A stretch of DNA of 64,000 nucleotides, taken from NCBI GenBank assembly GCA_041652575.1, contig JBAZHC010000005.1:62001-126000 (forward strand). Direction: 5' to 3'. This DNA is from Phycisphaerae bacterium (GTDB lineage: Bacteria; Planctomycetota; Phycisphaerae; Sedimentisphaerales; UBA12454). The notes under the pieces were generated by a model. That model was not told where the DNA came from. It ran no database searches and worked only from the letters and a program-made list of their open reading frames with translations. Shown piece after piece: positions 8,237 through 16,422 of the stretch (positions within the stretch are counted from its first letter, which is position 1; every line of letters begins with the position of its first letter). A program made the position numbers and the translations under genes.

Positions 8237-9088
8237 TTATTTTTTCTTCTTTCGGCTGCCGCACATCCGCAGATTCTCGACAAAATCATCGATAATCCAT
8301 TGCGGCGTGGAAGCTCCTGCCGTAATACCGGCAACATTATTACCGGAAAGGATACTTTTATCAAGTTCTTTCCAGTTTTGCAAATGAAAGGTTTTTTTAT
8401 TGTATTTTTTGCAGACCTGGGCCAGTTTTCTTGTGTTGGCGCTATGTAAACCCCCGAGAATAAACATTATATCGACTTTTTTGCACAATCCGACGGCACA
8501 ACTCTGCCTTTTAATAGCTTCCTTACATAAGGTGTTAATCACTTTCAGCTCTGAAAAATTGGTTTGGGCTATTTCGGCAATCATTTCCGCAAAATGCTCG
8601 GGGCTTTGCGTGGTTTGGCATATTATCCCTAACTTCTTGAATTTGCTAAGTTTAGCAACATCTTTTTTGCCGCCTACAACCGCAATATCAGGTGCGTAGC
8701 CAAGCACTGCCTGTACTTCAGGATGGCCTTTGTCTCCAATCATCGCCACTTTGTAGCCCTGACTATGAAGAAGTTTCGCAATTTTTTGCACTCTTTTCAC
8801 GAGCACACAGGTAGCGTCAACGATTTTGAAGCCTTTTTGCCTGATTTTCCTTATTTGTTCGGCGGTTGCGCCATGCGAACGAATGATTACCGTGCCTGAT
8901 TTTACTTTCCCGATTTTCTCGACACTTTTCAGCCCCGCCGCGGAGAGTTTTTTGACCACATCCTTATTATGAATGATTTCGCCCAGACTATATACGTTTT
9001 TCTCTCCGGCAAGAGTCTTTTCGGCCATCGTTATGGCGTTTCTTACTCCTGGACAAAAACCGCAGCTTTGCGCAACTATAACTTTCAT
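8237..9088 (-). CDS. ispH: 4-hydroxy-3-methylbut-2-enyl diphosphate reductase
   Basis: IspH (LytB) is the last enzyme of the MEP isoprenoid pathway and makes IPP and DMAPP with a [4Fe-4S] cluster. The protein has 283 residues. The three cluster cysteines are recognisable in CGFCPGVRNA (residue 12), DATCVLV (about 93) and NTLCKEAIKRQ (about 187). Substrate-binding motifs HNKDVV, RSHGA, GLHSANT and GITAGASTP are present. The C-terminus ends in a lysine run. The polyprenyl synthase at 60.9 kb would use its products. Confidence 0.96.
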   Translation of the reverse strand: MKVIVAQSCGFCPGVRNAITMAEKTLAGEKNVYSLGEIIHNKDVVKKLSAAGLKSVEKIGKVKSGTVIIRSHGATAEQIRKIRQKGFKIVDATCVLVKRVQKIAKLLHSQGYKVAMIGDKGHPEVQAVLGYAPDIAVVGGKKDVAKLSKFKKLGIICQTTQSPEHFAEMIAEIAQTNFSELKVINTLCKEAIKRQSCAVGLCKKVDIMFILGGLHSANTRKLAQVCKKYNKKTFHLQNWKELDKSILSGNNVAGITAGASTPQWIIDDFVENLRMCGSRKKKK

Positions 9089-9103
9089 CTATCCACTTTC
9101 TCA

Positions 9104-9212
9104 ATAGCCGCTAAGGCACAAAGGCACCAAAAAACTAAATTATAGTATTACTATTAACTCTGCCACAAACTTTTTAAAAAAAATTTCGTGTCTTAGTGTC
9201 TTTGTGGCTATT
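9104..9212. repeat. REP-like inverted repeat (GCCACAAAGGCAC type)
   Basis: The left arm (9104-9128) reads AGCCGCTAAGGCACAAAGGC and the right arm (9188-9212) is close to its inverse, GTGTCTTAGTGTCTTTGTGG. An AT-rich interior lies between. The right arm reaches the stop codon of the plsC copy at 9212. The same motif recurs at 15134-15213 and as a single arm at 31486-31513, so this is an interspersed repeat. Confidence 0.65.
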
Positions 9213-9865
9213 TAATAGTTAAAAGGTTTTCTGCCGACTTTGAGCCTGAGTTCCGTCTGCATATCCCTGAGGATTTTAGTGATGTATTTTGCGAATTCCC
9301 TGTCGCCCAGTTCGGCGACTTTCCGGGCCGGAATCGGCGGGCCGTAAGTTACGTATACTTTTCCAGATGAGAATATTTTTTTATGCTTCGGCCAACACTC
9401 ATACGCGCCATCGATGACAGAAGGTACGATTGGGACATTGGCTTTTCGCGCAAGCAGTCCGAAGCCGGGTTTTATCTCGGCGATTTTGCCGTCCCGCGTT
9501 CGTGTGCCTTCGGGATACAGAACAAGGCCGTAGCCATCTTTGAGTTTTTCCACAAACATCCTCATCGCAGTAAGGTCGGCCTGACCCCTTTTTATCGGTA
9601 TGGCATTAAACGAGCGAACAAGTGTGCCGAAGACGGGTTTTGTAAAAAGAGTACTTCTGGCGGCAAAGCAGCACTGACGCCTTAAAGGATTTGCGTTAAT
9701 CATCGGGTCAAGAAAACTTTGATGATTGGACAATAACAGGAATCCGCCTTTTTCCGGTATGTACGAGATGTTATAAGCCTTCGGCTCAAAATATATCTTA
9801 CAAAATACCCGACAGGCGGCCCGCCATAAGCTGTACCAGATATAATTAATATCTCTTTTAATCAT
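9212..9865 (-). CDS. plsC: 1-acyl-sn-glycerol-3-phosphate acyltransferase (copy 1)
   Basis: A PlsC-family acyltransferase of 217 residues that acylates lysophosphatidic acid in phospholipid synthesis. The catalytic block is NHQSFLDPM (H-x4-D) near residue 47. The glycerol-phosphate-binding block is LYPEGTRTRDGKI near residue 118. It overlaps the next plsC copy by 4 bp (ATGA). The two copies are similar throughout, including the LRDMQxELRLKxGRxPF-Y end, so they come from a tandem duplication. Which lipid each uses cannot be told. Confidence 0.9.
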   Translation of the reverse strand: MIKRDINYIWYSLWRAACRVFCKIYFEPKAYNISYIPEKGGFLLLSNHQSFLDPMINANPLRRQCCFAARSTLFTKPVFGTLVRSFNAIPIKRGQADLTAMRMFVEKLKDGYGLVLYPEGTRTRDGKIAEIKPGFGLLARKANVPIVPSVIDGAYECWPKHKKIFSSGKVYVTYGPPIPARKVAELGDREFAKYITKILRDMQTELRLKVGRKPFNY

Positions 9866-10530
9866 TTCAGGTCGTCCTGATAGTCGAAAGGTTCCCTGCC
9901 GATTTTTAATCTCAGCTCTTTCTGCATATCCCTGAGAACATTGGTGAGGTACTTTGCAAATTCCCTGTCGCCGATAGAAATTATTTCATCCGGCTGTATA
10001 GGCCTGCCATACTGGACAAAGACTCTTCCCGGCGAAAACATTATATTGTGTTTCGGCCAGCATTCGAAGGCGCCGTCAATAATAACAGGGATTATCGGCA
10101 CAGACGCCCGTCTGGCAAGCAGGCCGAAGCCCGGTTTAATTTTTGCGATTTTGCCGTCGTTCGTTCTGGTTCCTTCGGGATAAAGAACAAGACCATATCC
10201 GGCCTTGAGTTTTTCTATGCATTCCTTTAACGCGGCAAGGTCGGCATGACCCCTTCTAATGGAAATGCTGGTGTATGTAAGAAGCATCCAACCGGATATC
10301 GGTACTTTGAAAAGGCTGTCCCTTATGGCGAAGGCACATACCCTGTTTATCGGCGTAACCACAAGCATAGGGTCGATGAAGCTTTGATGATTGCTGAGCA
10401 GAAGAAACCCGCCGCGTTTCGGAACGTTTTCGATACCGTAGAAACGTATTCTGAAAAACATAACACAAAAGAATCTGACCGGCCAGCCGCAGATGAAATA
10501 CCAGATATATTTAAGAAATCTTTTAATCAT
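9862..10530 (-). CDS. plsC: 1-acyl-sn-glycerol-3-phosphate acyltransferase (copy 2)
   Basis: The second PlsC paralogue, 222 residues. NHQSFIDPM (catalytic H-x4-D) lies near residue 47 and LYPEGTRTNDGKI near 117. The N-terminal amphipathic/hydrophobic segment (YIWYFICGWPVRFFCVMFF) suggests membrane association. It overlaps cmk by 8 bp upstream and copy 1 by 4 bp downstream, so translational coupling is likely. The cmk-plsC order is common in bacteria; two adjacent plsC copies are less so. Confidence 0.9.
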   Translation of the reverse strand: MIKRFLKYIWYFICGWPVRFFCVMFFRIRFYGIENVPKRGGFLLLSNHQSFIDPMLVVTPINRVCAFAIRDSLFKVPISGWMLLTYTSISIRRGHADLAALKECIEKLKAGYGLVLYPEGTRTNDGKIAKIKPGFGLLARRASVPIIPVIIDGAFECWPKHNIMFSPGRVFVQYGRPIQPDEIISIGDREFAKYLTNVLRDMQKELRLKIGREPFDYQDDLK

Positions 10531-11194
10531 TTTTCTTTATCCGTTCGAGAATTTTATCGACAACCTGCTGAAGCGTCAGGCTGGTCGTATCAACAGTAAT
10601 CGCGTCCGCAGCGGGGGTCAGCGGCGAAACTTTTCTTGTAGAGTCCTGCCTGTCCCGCTTTTCAATTTCTTCCTGCAGACTGTTTAAATCGACTTTATAG
10701 CCGTTTTCAGTTAATTCCTTCGCCCGCCTTTTTGCGCGCTGGCCGGCATCGGCGGTAAGAAAGAATTTAAAGTCGGCATCTGGAAAAACAACAGTTCCCT
10801 GGTCCCTGCCTTCGGCTACGATTTTTTCGTGTTCGGCGGCAAAGGCTCTCTGCTTTTTTACAAGTCTGCTCCGCAAAGACTGTACAGAAGCGATAAAATG
10901 CACATTGGCAGTTACCTGCGGGTCGCGGATTTTTTCAGTAACATCGCTGTTGTTTATTTTTGCGGCCATTTTGCCGTCTTTAATTTCAAATTTGAAATCG
11001 GTACTATCGATAATTTCCTCGAGCCGGGCTATATTCCCGAGGTCGCAGCGGTTCTGCATCGCGGCAAGTGTGGCAGTACGGTATATCGCGCCTGTGTCGA
11101 GAAACGCCGCGCCAATCCTTGCGGCAAGAAGCTTTGCCGTCGAGCTTTTCCCGCTGCCGGCAGGACCGTCAATGGTTATTATAAGTTCAGCCAT
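10523..11194 (-). CDS. cmk: Cytidylate kinase
   Basis: Cmk phosphorylates CMP and dCMP to the diphosphates. The protein has 223 residues, the normal size. The P-loop TIDGPAGSGKSSTAKLLA lies at residues 7-24, followed by FLDTGAIYRTATL. EGRDQGTVVFPDA near 128 and the RDRQDSTRKVSPL stretch near 180 are the NMP-binding and LID-type motifs of this family. It overlaps the phosphatase gene upstream and plsC downstream by 8 bp each. Confidence 0.96.
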   Translation of the reverse strand: MAELIITIDGPAGSGKSSTAKLLAARIGAAFLDTGAIYRTATLAAMQNRCDLGNIARLEEIIDSTDFKFEIKDGKMAAKINNSDVTEKIRDPQVTANVHFIASVQSLRSRLVKKQRAFAAEHEKIVAEGRDQGTVVFPDADFKFFLTADAGQRAKRRAKELTENGYKVDLNSLQEEIEKRDRQDSTRKVSPLTPAADAITVDTTSLTLQQVVDKILERIKKND

Positions 11195-12455
11195 TTTTGT
11201 CCGAGACTCTGATTGCTACAATGCTCGTATCGTCCGTCTGGCTGGCAAGGCCGATAAATCTTCTGCGCAAGGTAAAAATATTGTTTACGATTTCACGGGC
11301 CGTGCCTGTCGCGCACTGCTTGAATGTTTTATACAGATTGTCTATGCCCCACATTTTTCCATCGAAATTAACGGCGTCAATCAGTCCATCGGTATAAAAC
11401 AGCATTCTGTCATCGTGCTTGAGTTCGATTTTCTCGATTTCATATTCAGTTTCTTTTGTAACGCCGAGAACAAGGCCGCCTTTTTTCAGTTCGCGGATTT
11501 TACCGCTTCGCCAGAGCAGTCCGGGTTCGTGGCCGCAGTTGCAGTATGTCATACTCATCTCTTTTATATTGATAATCGCATAAAAGAGCGTAATAAATTC
11601 TCCGTCTCTGCACTCATCGCAGGCGGTGCTGTTAAGTTTGCGGACGATTTCAGCCATAGTATGCCTTTTATGCCCGCCGTCAGCGTAAGCTCTTATCATA
11701 CCCCTGAATGAACTCATCATAAGCGCAGCGGGGATACCTTTGCCGATAACATCGGCTATGGCTATGGCAAGATTGTCTCCATCGAGCTTGATAAAATCGT
11801 ACAGGTCTCCGCCGACACCGAAACACGGTTTGTAAGCAGCGGCGATATCGAGTCCGTGCATTTTAGGCGCAGCTTCGGGTATCATTCTTCTCTGAATAAT
11901 TCCGGCCAGCCTAACCTGCTGAGCGACCTGTTCGCCCTGAATCGCCCTTGCGTAATATTTTGCGTTTATAATAGCGACGGCACATTGAGAGGCCACCGAC
12001 CTTACCAGCGCAATGTCGTCTTCGGTGAATCCGCCCGGCCGGGGCCGGTATAATCTCAGTACTCCGACCGGCTTGTTTTTGAACTGCATCGTAACGGTAA
12101 GCTGGCTGACAATGCCTTCCTTGGCCGAGGCCTGGGGATATCTTATCCGCGGGTCGGCCCGCATATCGTCGATAATTACCGCTTCGCCGGCAAATGCCGC
12201 TTTTATAACAGGGTCCTCTTTCGTAACGGGGCCTTTGTTCCTGTATTCCTCGCTGAGGCCGAAAGTGCTTCGCATTTTCAGCTCTCCGGTTTCATCGTCG
12301 AGCAGTCTTATCGAGCAGGCCGAGGCTCCGGTTATTTCGACGGCAGCGCGCGAAAGCTTATCCAGCACATCGCCAAGCGCAAAACCGCCTGCGACCAGTG
12401 TCGTAAGCTGGTAAATCTGTTCTTCTCTTTTTGTCGGTTTTTTAATAATTTTCAT
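11187..12455 (-). CDS. GAF-domain PP2C/SpoIIE-type serine phosphatase
   Basis: A 422-residue protein likely to act as an RsbU-like phosphatase in a partner-switching or stress-signalling pathway. A GAF domain (about residues 20-165) precedes the SpoIIE/PP2C domain (about 190-420). Metal-binding landmarks are GVGGDLYDFIKLD near 206, IADVIGKGIPAALMMS near 225 and LFYTDGLIDAVN near 337. No membrane segment is visible, so it is probably cytosolic. The 8-bp overlap with cmk ties it to the housekeeping operon, which is unusual for a regulator. The ligand of the GAF domain and the target antagonist are not in the window. Confidence 0.88.
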   Translation of the reverse strand: MKIIKKPTKREEQIYQLTTLVAGGFALGDVLDKLSRAAVEITGASACSIRLLDDETGELKMRSTFGLSEEYRNKGPVTKEDPVIKAAFAGEAVIIDDMRADPRIRYPQASAKEGIVSQLTVTMQFKNKPVGVLRLYRPRPGGFTEDDIALVRSVASQCAVAIINAKYYARAIQGEQVAQQVRLAGIIQRRMIPEAAPKMHGLDIAAAYKPCFGVGGDLYDFIKLDGDNLAIAIADVIGKGIPAALMMSSFRGMIRAYADGGHKRHTMAEIVRKLNSTACDECRDGEFITLFYAIINIKEMSMTYCNCGHEPGLLWRSGKIRELKKGGLVLGVTKETEYEIEKIELKHDDRMLFYTDGLIDAVNFDGKMWGIDNLYKTFKQCATGTAREIVNNIFTLRRRFIGLASQTDDTSIVAIRVSDKNG

Positions 12456-12560
12456 ATTATTTCACAAATCACGCCCTGGGCGGATAACTCCAAATAATTA
12501 AAAGTGGTGGTATTATAACCACTTTCAAATAATTTTAAATAGATTACAGACATATTATTT

Positions 12561-12589
12561 TTGACTGCCTTGCCCCACAGGCTGACAAT
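12561..12589 (+). promoter_or_regulatory. Promoter for acylphosphatase-ABC operon
   Basis: TTGACT (12561-12566), a 17-bp spacer and GACAAT (12584-12589) lie about 80 bp upstream of the acylphosphatase start. Nearby 8-bp inverted repeats (12501-12525 and CTTTTGGC/GCCAAAAG after the -10) may be regulatory. Confidence 0.5.
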
Positions 12590-12670
12590 ATTATGTTGCG
12601 TGTCCGCTTTTGGCGGATAAAATTGCCAAAAGAGACGGTTCGTATTATACTTACAGTCAGGAAAAAAGCA

Positions 12671-12940
12671 ATGTCCGATGTCGCCAAACATATATTTTTC
12701 AGCGGCCAGGTCCAGGGCGTAGGTTTTCGCTTCACGGCCAACAGCATAGCCAGACGCTATGAACTGACGGGTTTTGTGCGCAATACCGCTGACGGCAAGG
12801 TCGAGATATTTCTGCAGGGAGCGGAAGAAGATATCGACGACTGTATCGAGGATTTACAACAAACCTTTACGGTAAGGGATGTTCATATAGAACAGATTGA
12901 GCCGAATCCTTCTTATGAGGATTTCAGGATAACATTTTAA
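12671..12940 (+). CDS. acyP: Acylphosphatase
   Basis: A small enzyme (89 residues from the ATG at 12671) that hydrolyses acyl phosphates such as carbamoyl phosphate. The family motif GQVQGVGFRFTANSIA at residues 12-27 contains the catalytic Arg, and GFVRNTADGKVEIFLQG contains the catalytic Asn. The start is chosen because the protein then begins at the usual beta-strand and a GGAAAA-type ribosome site precedes it. It lies 8 bp upstream of the ABC exporter, probably cotranscribed. Confidence 0.94.
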   Translation: MSDVAKHIFFSGQVQGVGFRFTANSIARRYELTGFVRNTADGKVEIFLQGAEEDIDDCIEDLQQTFTVRDVHIEQIEPNPSYEDFRITF

Positions 12941-12948
12941 CAACAGCC

Positions 12949-14697
12949 ATGAAATCGGGTCCTAAAAAAAATCTTCTGCAAAGTTATAGAATGCTGCTGT
13001 CGCATCGATGGCACAGGCTGATTGTCATATTCATTATCTACCTGATAAAGGCAAGTCCGGCGTGGGCACTGCCTATAGTTACCGCCATAATGATAGACCT
13101 TGCCGCCGGAAGCGATCCTAAAAAAACGGAAAAACTTCTTTATTACTTTATTTCTATGGTCGTTTTAACTCTTCAGAATATTCCCACCCATGTCATATAT
13201 TCGAGAATGCTAAGCGATGTAATGCGCGGCATAAGTCTTTATTTGCGAAAAGAACTTTGCCGGCAGCTCCAGCGTCTGAGCCTTTTGTATCACCACAAAT
13301 CGAGCATAGGCAAACTCCAGTCGAAAATTATCAGGGATATCGAGATTGTCGAACAAACGCCGCGTATTTTCGCCGAACAATTATTCGGTTTCGTATGCCA
13401 GGTTACGATAGCCATTACGGCAATAGCCCTCCGCAAGCCGACGGCGCTGTGGTTCTTTCTTATTACAGTGCCGATAGCAGTAATAATTCGAAAAATGTTT
13501 TCGGAAAAAGTCAGAAAAAGCGCCAAAAGCTATCGTTACGCCATCGAGACGATGAGTTCGTCCATGAACGATATGCTTAATATGATACCGATTACCCGCG
13601 CTCACGGGCTTGAGGAATACGAAGTAAAGGAAGTTGACGCGAAAATTTCGGCTGTTTTCAGAAGGGGCAAACATTTCGATACGCTAACGGCAGTTTTTGG
13701 TTCGTCCTCGTGGGTGGCGATGTCCATACTTCATATAACATTTATCGCCGGCTCATCGTACGCGGCTATTAAGGGATATATAAGCATCGGCGATGTTGTG
13801 CTTTTCAATTCGATGTTCCTTGCGCTGACCGGGCAGATGCTTATGATAATAGGAACGCTGCCGCAGTTAAGCCAGGCGTCGGAATCCATAAACTCGATTT
13901 ATGAAGTGCTCGACTCGCCCGACCTTGAAGAAAACAGCGGCAAAAAACCGTTCGAAAAAATCGCCGGAAATTTTCAATTCGCAAATGTCAGTTATCAGTA
14001 TCCCGATACAAAAAGACACGCCCTGAAGGATTTTACACTCATGGTCGAGCCGGGGCAGTCCGTGGCGTTTGTCGGCCAAAGCGGTTCGGGCAAATCGACG
14101 GTTCTTTCACTCGTACTCGGTTTCATACGGCCCAACAGCGGGCAACTGCTTATCGACGGGAAAGATATTATGGAGATGGACCTGAGAACATACCGCAAAT
14201 TCGTTGGAGTCGTAACACAGGAAACGATTTTCTTTTCCGCGAGCATATACGAAAACGTCGCCTACGGGGACAAGGACATCACGCCGGAAGAAACAATCGA
14301 AGCGCTCAAAACCGCCGACGCTTATGAATTCGTTGAGGAACTTCCTAACGGCATTTATACGAATATCGGAGCCGACGGGCTGAAACTTTCAGGCGGACAA
14401 ATGCAGCGGCTGGCAATCGCGCGGGCGATTGTTCGGGACCCGAGAGTTATTATCCTTGACGAGGCGACAAGCTCGCTCGACGCCGAATCGGAAGAAAAAG
14501 TCAAGCTTGCCATTGACCGGACAATGAAGGGCAGGACTACGTTTATCGTGGCACACAGGGTTTCTACAATCAAAAATGTCGATCGCATCGTCATTCTTGA
14601 AAAAGGGAAAATTATCGAGCAGGGCAGCCCGGCAGAGCTTATGACAAAAAATAATTTTTATTCAAACGCTGTCAGACAGGTTCAAATCGCCGAATAA
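12949..14697 (+). CDS. ABC exporter, fused permease and ATPase
   Basis: A 582-residue type-IV ABC exporter half-transporter (MsbA/LmrA type). About five to six membrane helices fill residues 20-310. The nucleotide-binding domain follows with Walker A FVGQSGSGKSTVLSLV near 384, Q-loop VGVVTQETIFF near 429, signature LSGGQMQRLAIARA near 482, Walker B VIILDEATSSLD near 502 and the H-loop VAHRVST near 535. It should work as a homodimer in the inner membrane. The substrate (lipid, peptide or drug) cannot be told. It converges with arfB with only 4 bp between the stop codons. Confidence 0.93.
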   Translation: MKSGPKKNLLQSYRMLLSHRWHRLIVIFIIYLIKASPAWALPIVTAIMIDLAAGSDPKKTEKLLYYFISMVVLTLQNIPTHVIYSRMLSDVMRGISLYLRKELCRQLQRLSLLYHHKSSIGKLQSKIIRDIEIVEQTPRIFAEQLFGFVCQVTIAITAIALRKPTALWFFLITVPIAVIIRKMFSEKVRKSAKSYRYAIETMSSSMNDMLNMIPITRAHGLEEYEVKEVDAKISAVFRRGKHFDTLTAVFGSSSWVAMSILHITFIAGSSYAAIKGYISIGDVVLFNSMFLALTGQMLMIIGTLPQLSQASESINSIYEVLDSPDLEENSGKKPFEKIAGNFQFANVSYQYPDTKRHALKDFTLMVEPGQSVAFVGQSGSGKSTVLSLVLGFIRPNSGQLLIDGKDIMEMDLRTYRKFVGVVTQETIFFSASIYENVAYGDKDITPEETIEALKTADAYEFVEELPNGIYTNIGADGLKLSGGQMQRLAIARAIVRDPRVIILDEATSSLDAESEEKVKLAIDRTMKGRTTFIVAHRVSTIKNVDRIVILEKGKIIEQGSPAELMTKNNFYSNAVRQVQIAE

Positions 14698-14701
14698 CAA
14701 A

Positions 14702-15118
14702 TCACTGAAATGAAATATTCCCCCGTCTCTGCTGCTTGACAATACTCTTTAATTTTTTCTGTTTGAGTCTTTTTTCAACGGCTGTTTTTGTGGGTTTTGT
14801 CGGTCTTCTTGCTTTTGGTCTTTTCAGCGAATTTTCAATAAGTTCTGTCAGTCTCTCGACGGCAGAATCGCGGTTAGCCTTTTGGCTACGTGACTCCTGG
14901 CTGTGGGCAATCAGCTTATTATCTTTTGTCAGCCTGCCGGCAAGCTTTCTCATGGATATTATTTTTTGCTGGTCTGTTAGAAAGCTGCAATTTGCAATGT
15001 CGATTTCGGCGCTGATTTTGGTATTGAGTTTATTTACATTCTGCCCGCCGGGGCCTGAACTCCGGCTTGCCTTGAATGTAATCTCATTTTGAGGTATTTG
15101 GATATTGGTATTTGCCAT
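14702..15118 (-). CDS. arfB: Alternative ribosome-rescue factor / peptidyl-tRNA hydrolase ArfB
   Basis: A 138-residue class-I release-factor-like protein of the ArfB (YaeJ/ICT1) family, which hydrolyses peptidyl-tRNA on stalled ribosomes. The GGQ motif lies in SSGPGGQNVNKLNTKISAE near residues 20-38. The tail is highly basic (KRPKARRPTKPTKTAVEKRL to the end), which in this family enters the empty mRNA channel. It lacks the codon-recognition domains of RF1/RF2. It is convergent with the ABC exporter. Confidence 0.92.
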   Translation of the reverse strand: MANTNIQIPQNEITFKASRSSGPGGQNVNKLNTKISAEIDIANCSFLTDQQKIISMRKLAGRLTKDNKLIAHSQESRSQKANRDSAVERLTELIENSLKRPKARRPTKPTKTAVEKRLKQKKLKSIVKQQRRGNISFQ

Positions 15119-15133
15119 CTATTTCGTTTCAAA

Positions 15134-15213
15134 AATAGCCCCCAAGACACAAAGGCACGAAGAAAAAAATAATTAATATATAAAACTTTGTGTCTTAGTG
15201 CCTTTGTGGTTAT
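15134..15213. repeat. REP-like inverted repeat (GCCACAAAGGCAC type)
   Basis: The left arm (15134-15162) contains CAAGACACAAAGGCACGAAG and the right arm (15186-15213) contains CTTTGTGTCTTAGTGCCTTT, near inverses of each other with an AT-rich loop. It belongs to the family at 9104-9212. It sits between the arfB start and the tRNA-Arg 3-prime end. Confidence 0.65.
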
Positions 15214-15218
15214 AAAAA

Positions 15219-15292
15219 TGCGCCCGGCAGGACTCGAACCTGCAACCTTCGGATTCGAAGTCCGTGACTCTATCCAATTGAGCTACGGGCGC
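15219..15292 (-). tRNA. tRNA-Arg (anticodon TCG)
   Basis: On the minus strand the acceptor GCGCCCG pairs with CGGGCGC, discriminator A. The D-arm is GCTC/GAGT, the anticodon loop CTTCGAA gives anticodon TCG, and the T-arm is GCAGG-TTCGAGT-CCTGC. There is an A-A mismatch at the 27-43 pair. CCA is not encoded; a T run follows the 3-prime end and may terminate transcription. Confidence 0.95.
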
Positions 15293-15311
15293 AAACATAT
15301 CCGATTACAAA

Positions 15312-15385
15312 TGGGCGATACAGGATTCGAACCTGTGACCTCACGGGTGTGATCCGTGCGCTCTAACCAGCTGAGCTAATCGCCC
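15312..15385 (-). tRNA. tRNA-Val (anticodon CAC)
   Basis: On the minus strand the acceptor GGGCGAT pairs with ATCGCCC, discriminator A. The D-arm is GCTC/GAGC, the anticodon arm CACGG/CCGTG encloses ATCACAC (anticodon CAC), and the T-arm is ACAGG-TTCGAAT-CCTGT. CCA is not encoded. It lies 19 bp upstream of tRNA-Arg, probably one transcript. Confidence 0.94.
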
Positions 15386-15487
15386 TTTCACAGCGGAGAC
15401 TATTAAACTCTGTTTATAAGCCAATTGTCAAGTTTTTTGAGATAAGTATCGTTTTTAGCAAAATTTATGTTGAAATAATAAAAAGAT

Positions 15488-15516
15488 TTGCAAATAATTA
15501 TAACAAGTTATATAAT
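15488..15516 (+). promoter_or_regulatory. Promoter with spacer operator for S24 repressor
   Basis: TTGCAA (15488-15493), a 17-bp spacer and a perfect TATAAT (15511-15516). The spacer and -10 contain a perfect dyad, TATAAC-AA-GTTATA (15499-15512), in the right place for an autorepressor to block RNA polymerase. The predicted leader is about 35 nt. Confidence 0.65.
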
Positions 15517-15557
15517 TGAAGAACAAATTTGTCTATAATGTTTCTAAAGGAGCAAAA

Positions 15558-16334
15558 ATGTCTTTAGGCCAGATAATCAGAAAAAGACGGCACGAACTCA
15601 ATATAACCCTCGACGAAGTCAGCGCGAAAACAGGCTTTTCAAAACCTTATCTTTCAACCATTGAAACAGGCAAGGTAAAAAATCCGCCCGGCGATAAGCT
15701 GCTCCGCGGACTCGAAGAAGCTTTACAGTTCGCTCCCGGTACACTTCGGCACACGGCCAATCTTGACAGGATGCCCGCCGATGTGCGTCAGCAGTTCGAG
15801 GCTTATGAATCAGAAAACCAGCGGTGGCGAAAATTAGTGCGGAACCTTGTTGACAAAAAAGTTAAAGGCACCGAAATCAACGACATGCTGGCCAAGAATG
15901 ATTTACAAATCGACGACAAAATTTCAAAAACAGAACCCGGCAGATTGATACCGATTATAAATCGTGTCGCCGCCGGCTACCCTGTCGATTTCGACGACCT
16001 TCAGTACCCTGCCGGCTTTGCAGATGATTATGTGCGATGCCCGGACATCGACGACCCGCAGGCCTTCGGAGTAAGAGTTATCGGCGACTCAATGGAGCCG
16101 AGATTTTTACAGGGAGATATCGTAATATTTTCGCCGGCAGTTGAAGTAAGAAGCGGCGACGATTGTTTCGTAAGACTGGCAACACCACACGAAACGACAT
16201 TCAAGCGTGTCTTTTTTGAAGCTGATAATATAGTAAGGCTCCAGCCGCGAAATGAAAAATATTCGCCGATGGTTGTTGAAGGCTCCCGAATCAACGGCCT
16301 TTACCGTGCCGTCATTAAATACGAAAGACTTTAG
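15558..16334 (+). CDS. XRE-family LexA/CI-like repressor with S24 peptidase domain
   Basis: A 258-residue self-cleaving repressor. The N-terminal HTH_XRE domain (about 3-60) contains LDEVSAKTGFSKPYLSTIE. The C-terminal S24 domain (about 150-258) has a likely Ala-Gly autocleavage site in VAAGYP, the nucleophile Ser in VIGDSMEPRFLQGDIV and the general-base Lys in ETTFKRVFF. Such proteins are inactivated by RecA-stimulated cleavage, as in LexA and phage CI. The ATG at 15558 is chosen because an AAAGGAG ribosome site is 6-7 nt upstream, whereas an upstream in-frame ATG (15516) lies on the -10 box. No phage genes surround it, so it is a solitary SOS-type or metabolic regulator with unknown targets apart from, probably, itself. 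Confidence 0.88.
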   Translation: MSLGQIIRKRRHELNITLDEVSAKTGFSKPYLSTIETGKVKNPPGDKLLRGLEEALQFAPGTLRHTANLDRMPADVRQQFEAYESENQRWRKLVRNLVDKKVKGTEINDMLAKNDLQIDDKISKTEPGRLIPIINRVAAGYPVDFDDLQYPAGFADDYVRCPDIDDPQAFGVRVIGDSMEPRFLQGDIVIFSPAVEVRSGDDCFVRLATPHETTFKRVFFEADNIVRLQPRNEKYSPMVVEGSRINGLYRAVIKYERL

Positions 16335-16367
16335 AAACTGTAAAAGGATATTTTTGATGTTATTAAA

Positions 16368-16400
16368 AAACCCCGATTTGCGTTATGCAAAGCGGGGTTT
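16368..16400 (-). terminator. Intrinsic terminator between S24 repressor and clpC
   Basis: AAACCCCG (16368-16375) pairs with CGGGGTTT (16393-16400), with an inner TTTGC/GCAAA stem and a 5-nt loop. The minus strand has a T6 run after it, so it mainly terminates clpC; it may also serve the convergent repressor gene. Confidence 0.85.
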
Positions 16401-16422
16401 AAATTTTCAATTTTAAATCCTG

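Noticed and set aside
10905..11711. Long plus-strand frame across cmk and the phosphatase gene
   Set aside because: Both opposite-strand genes have clear family motifs; the frame has no ribosome site and no domain.
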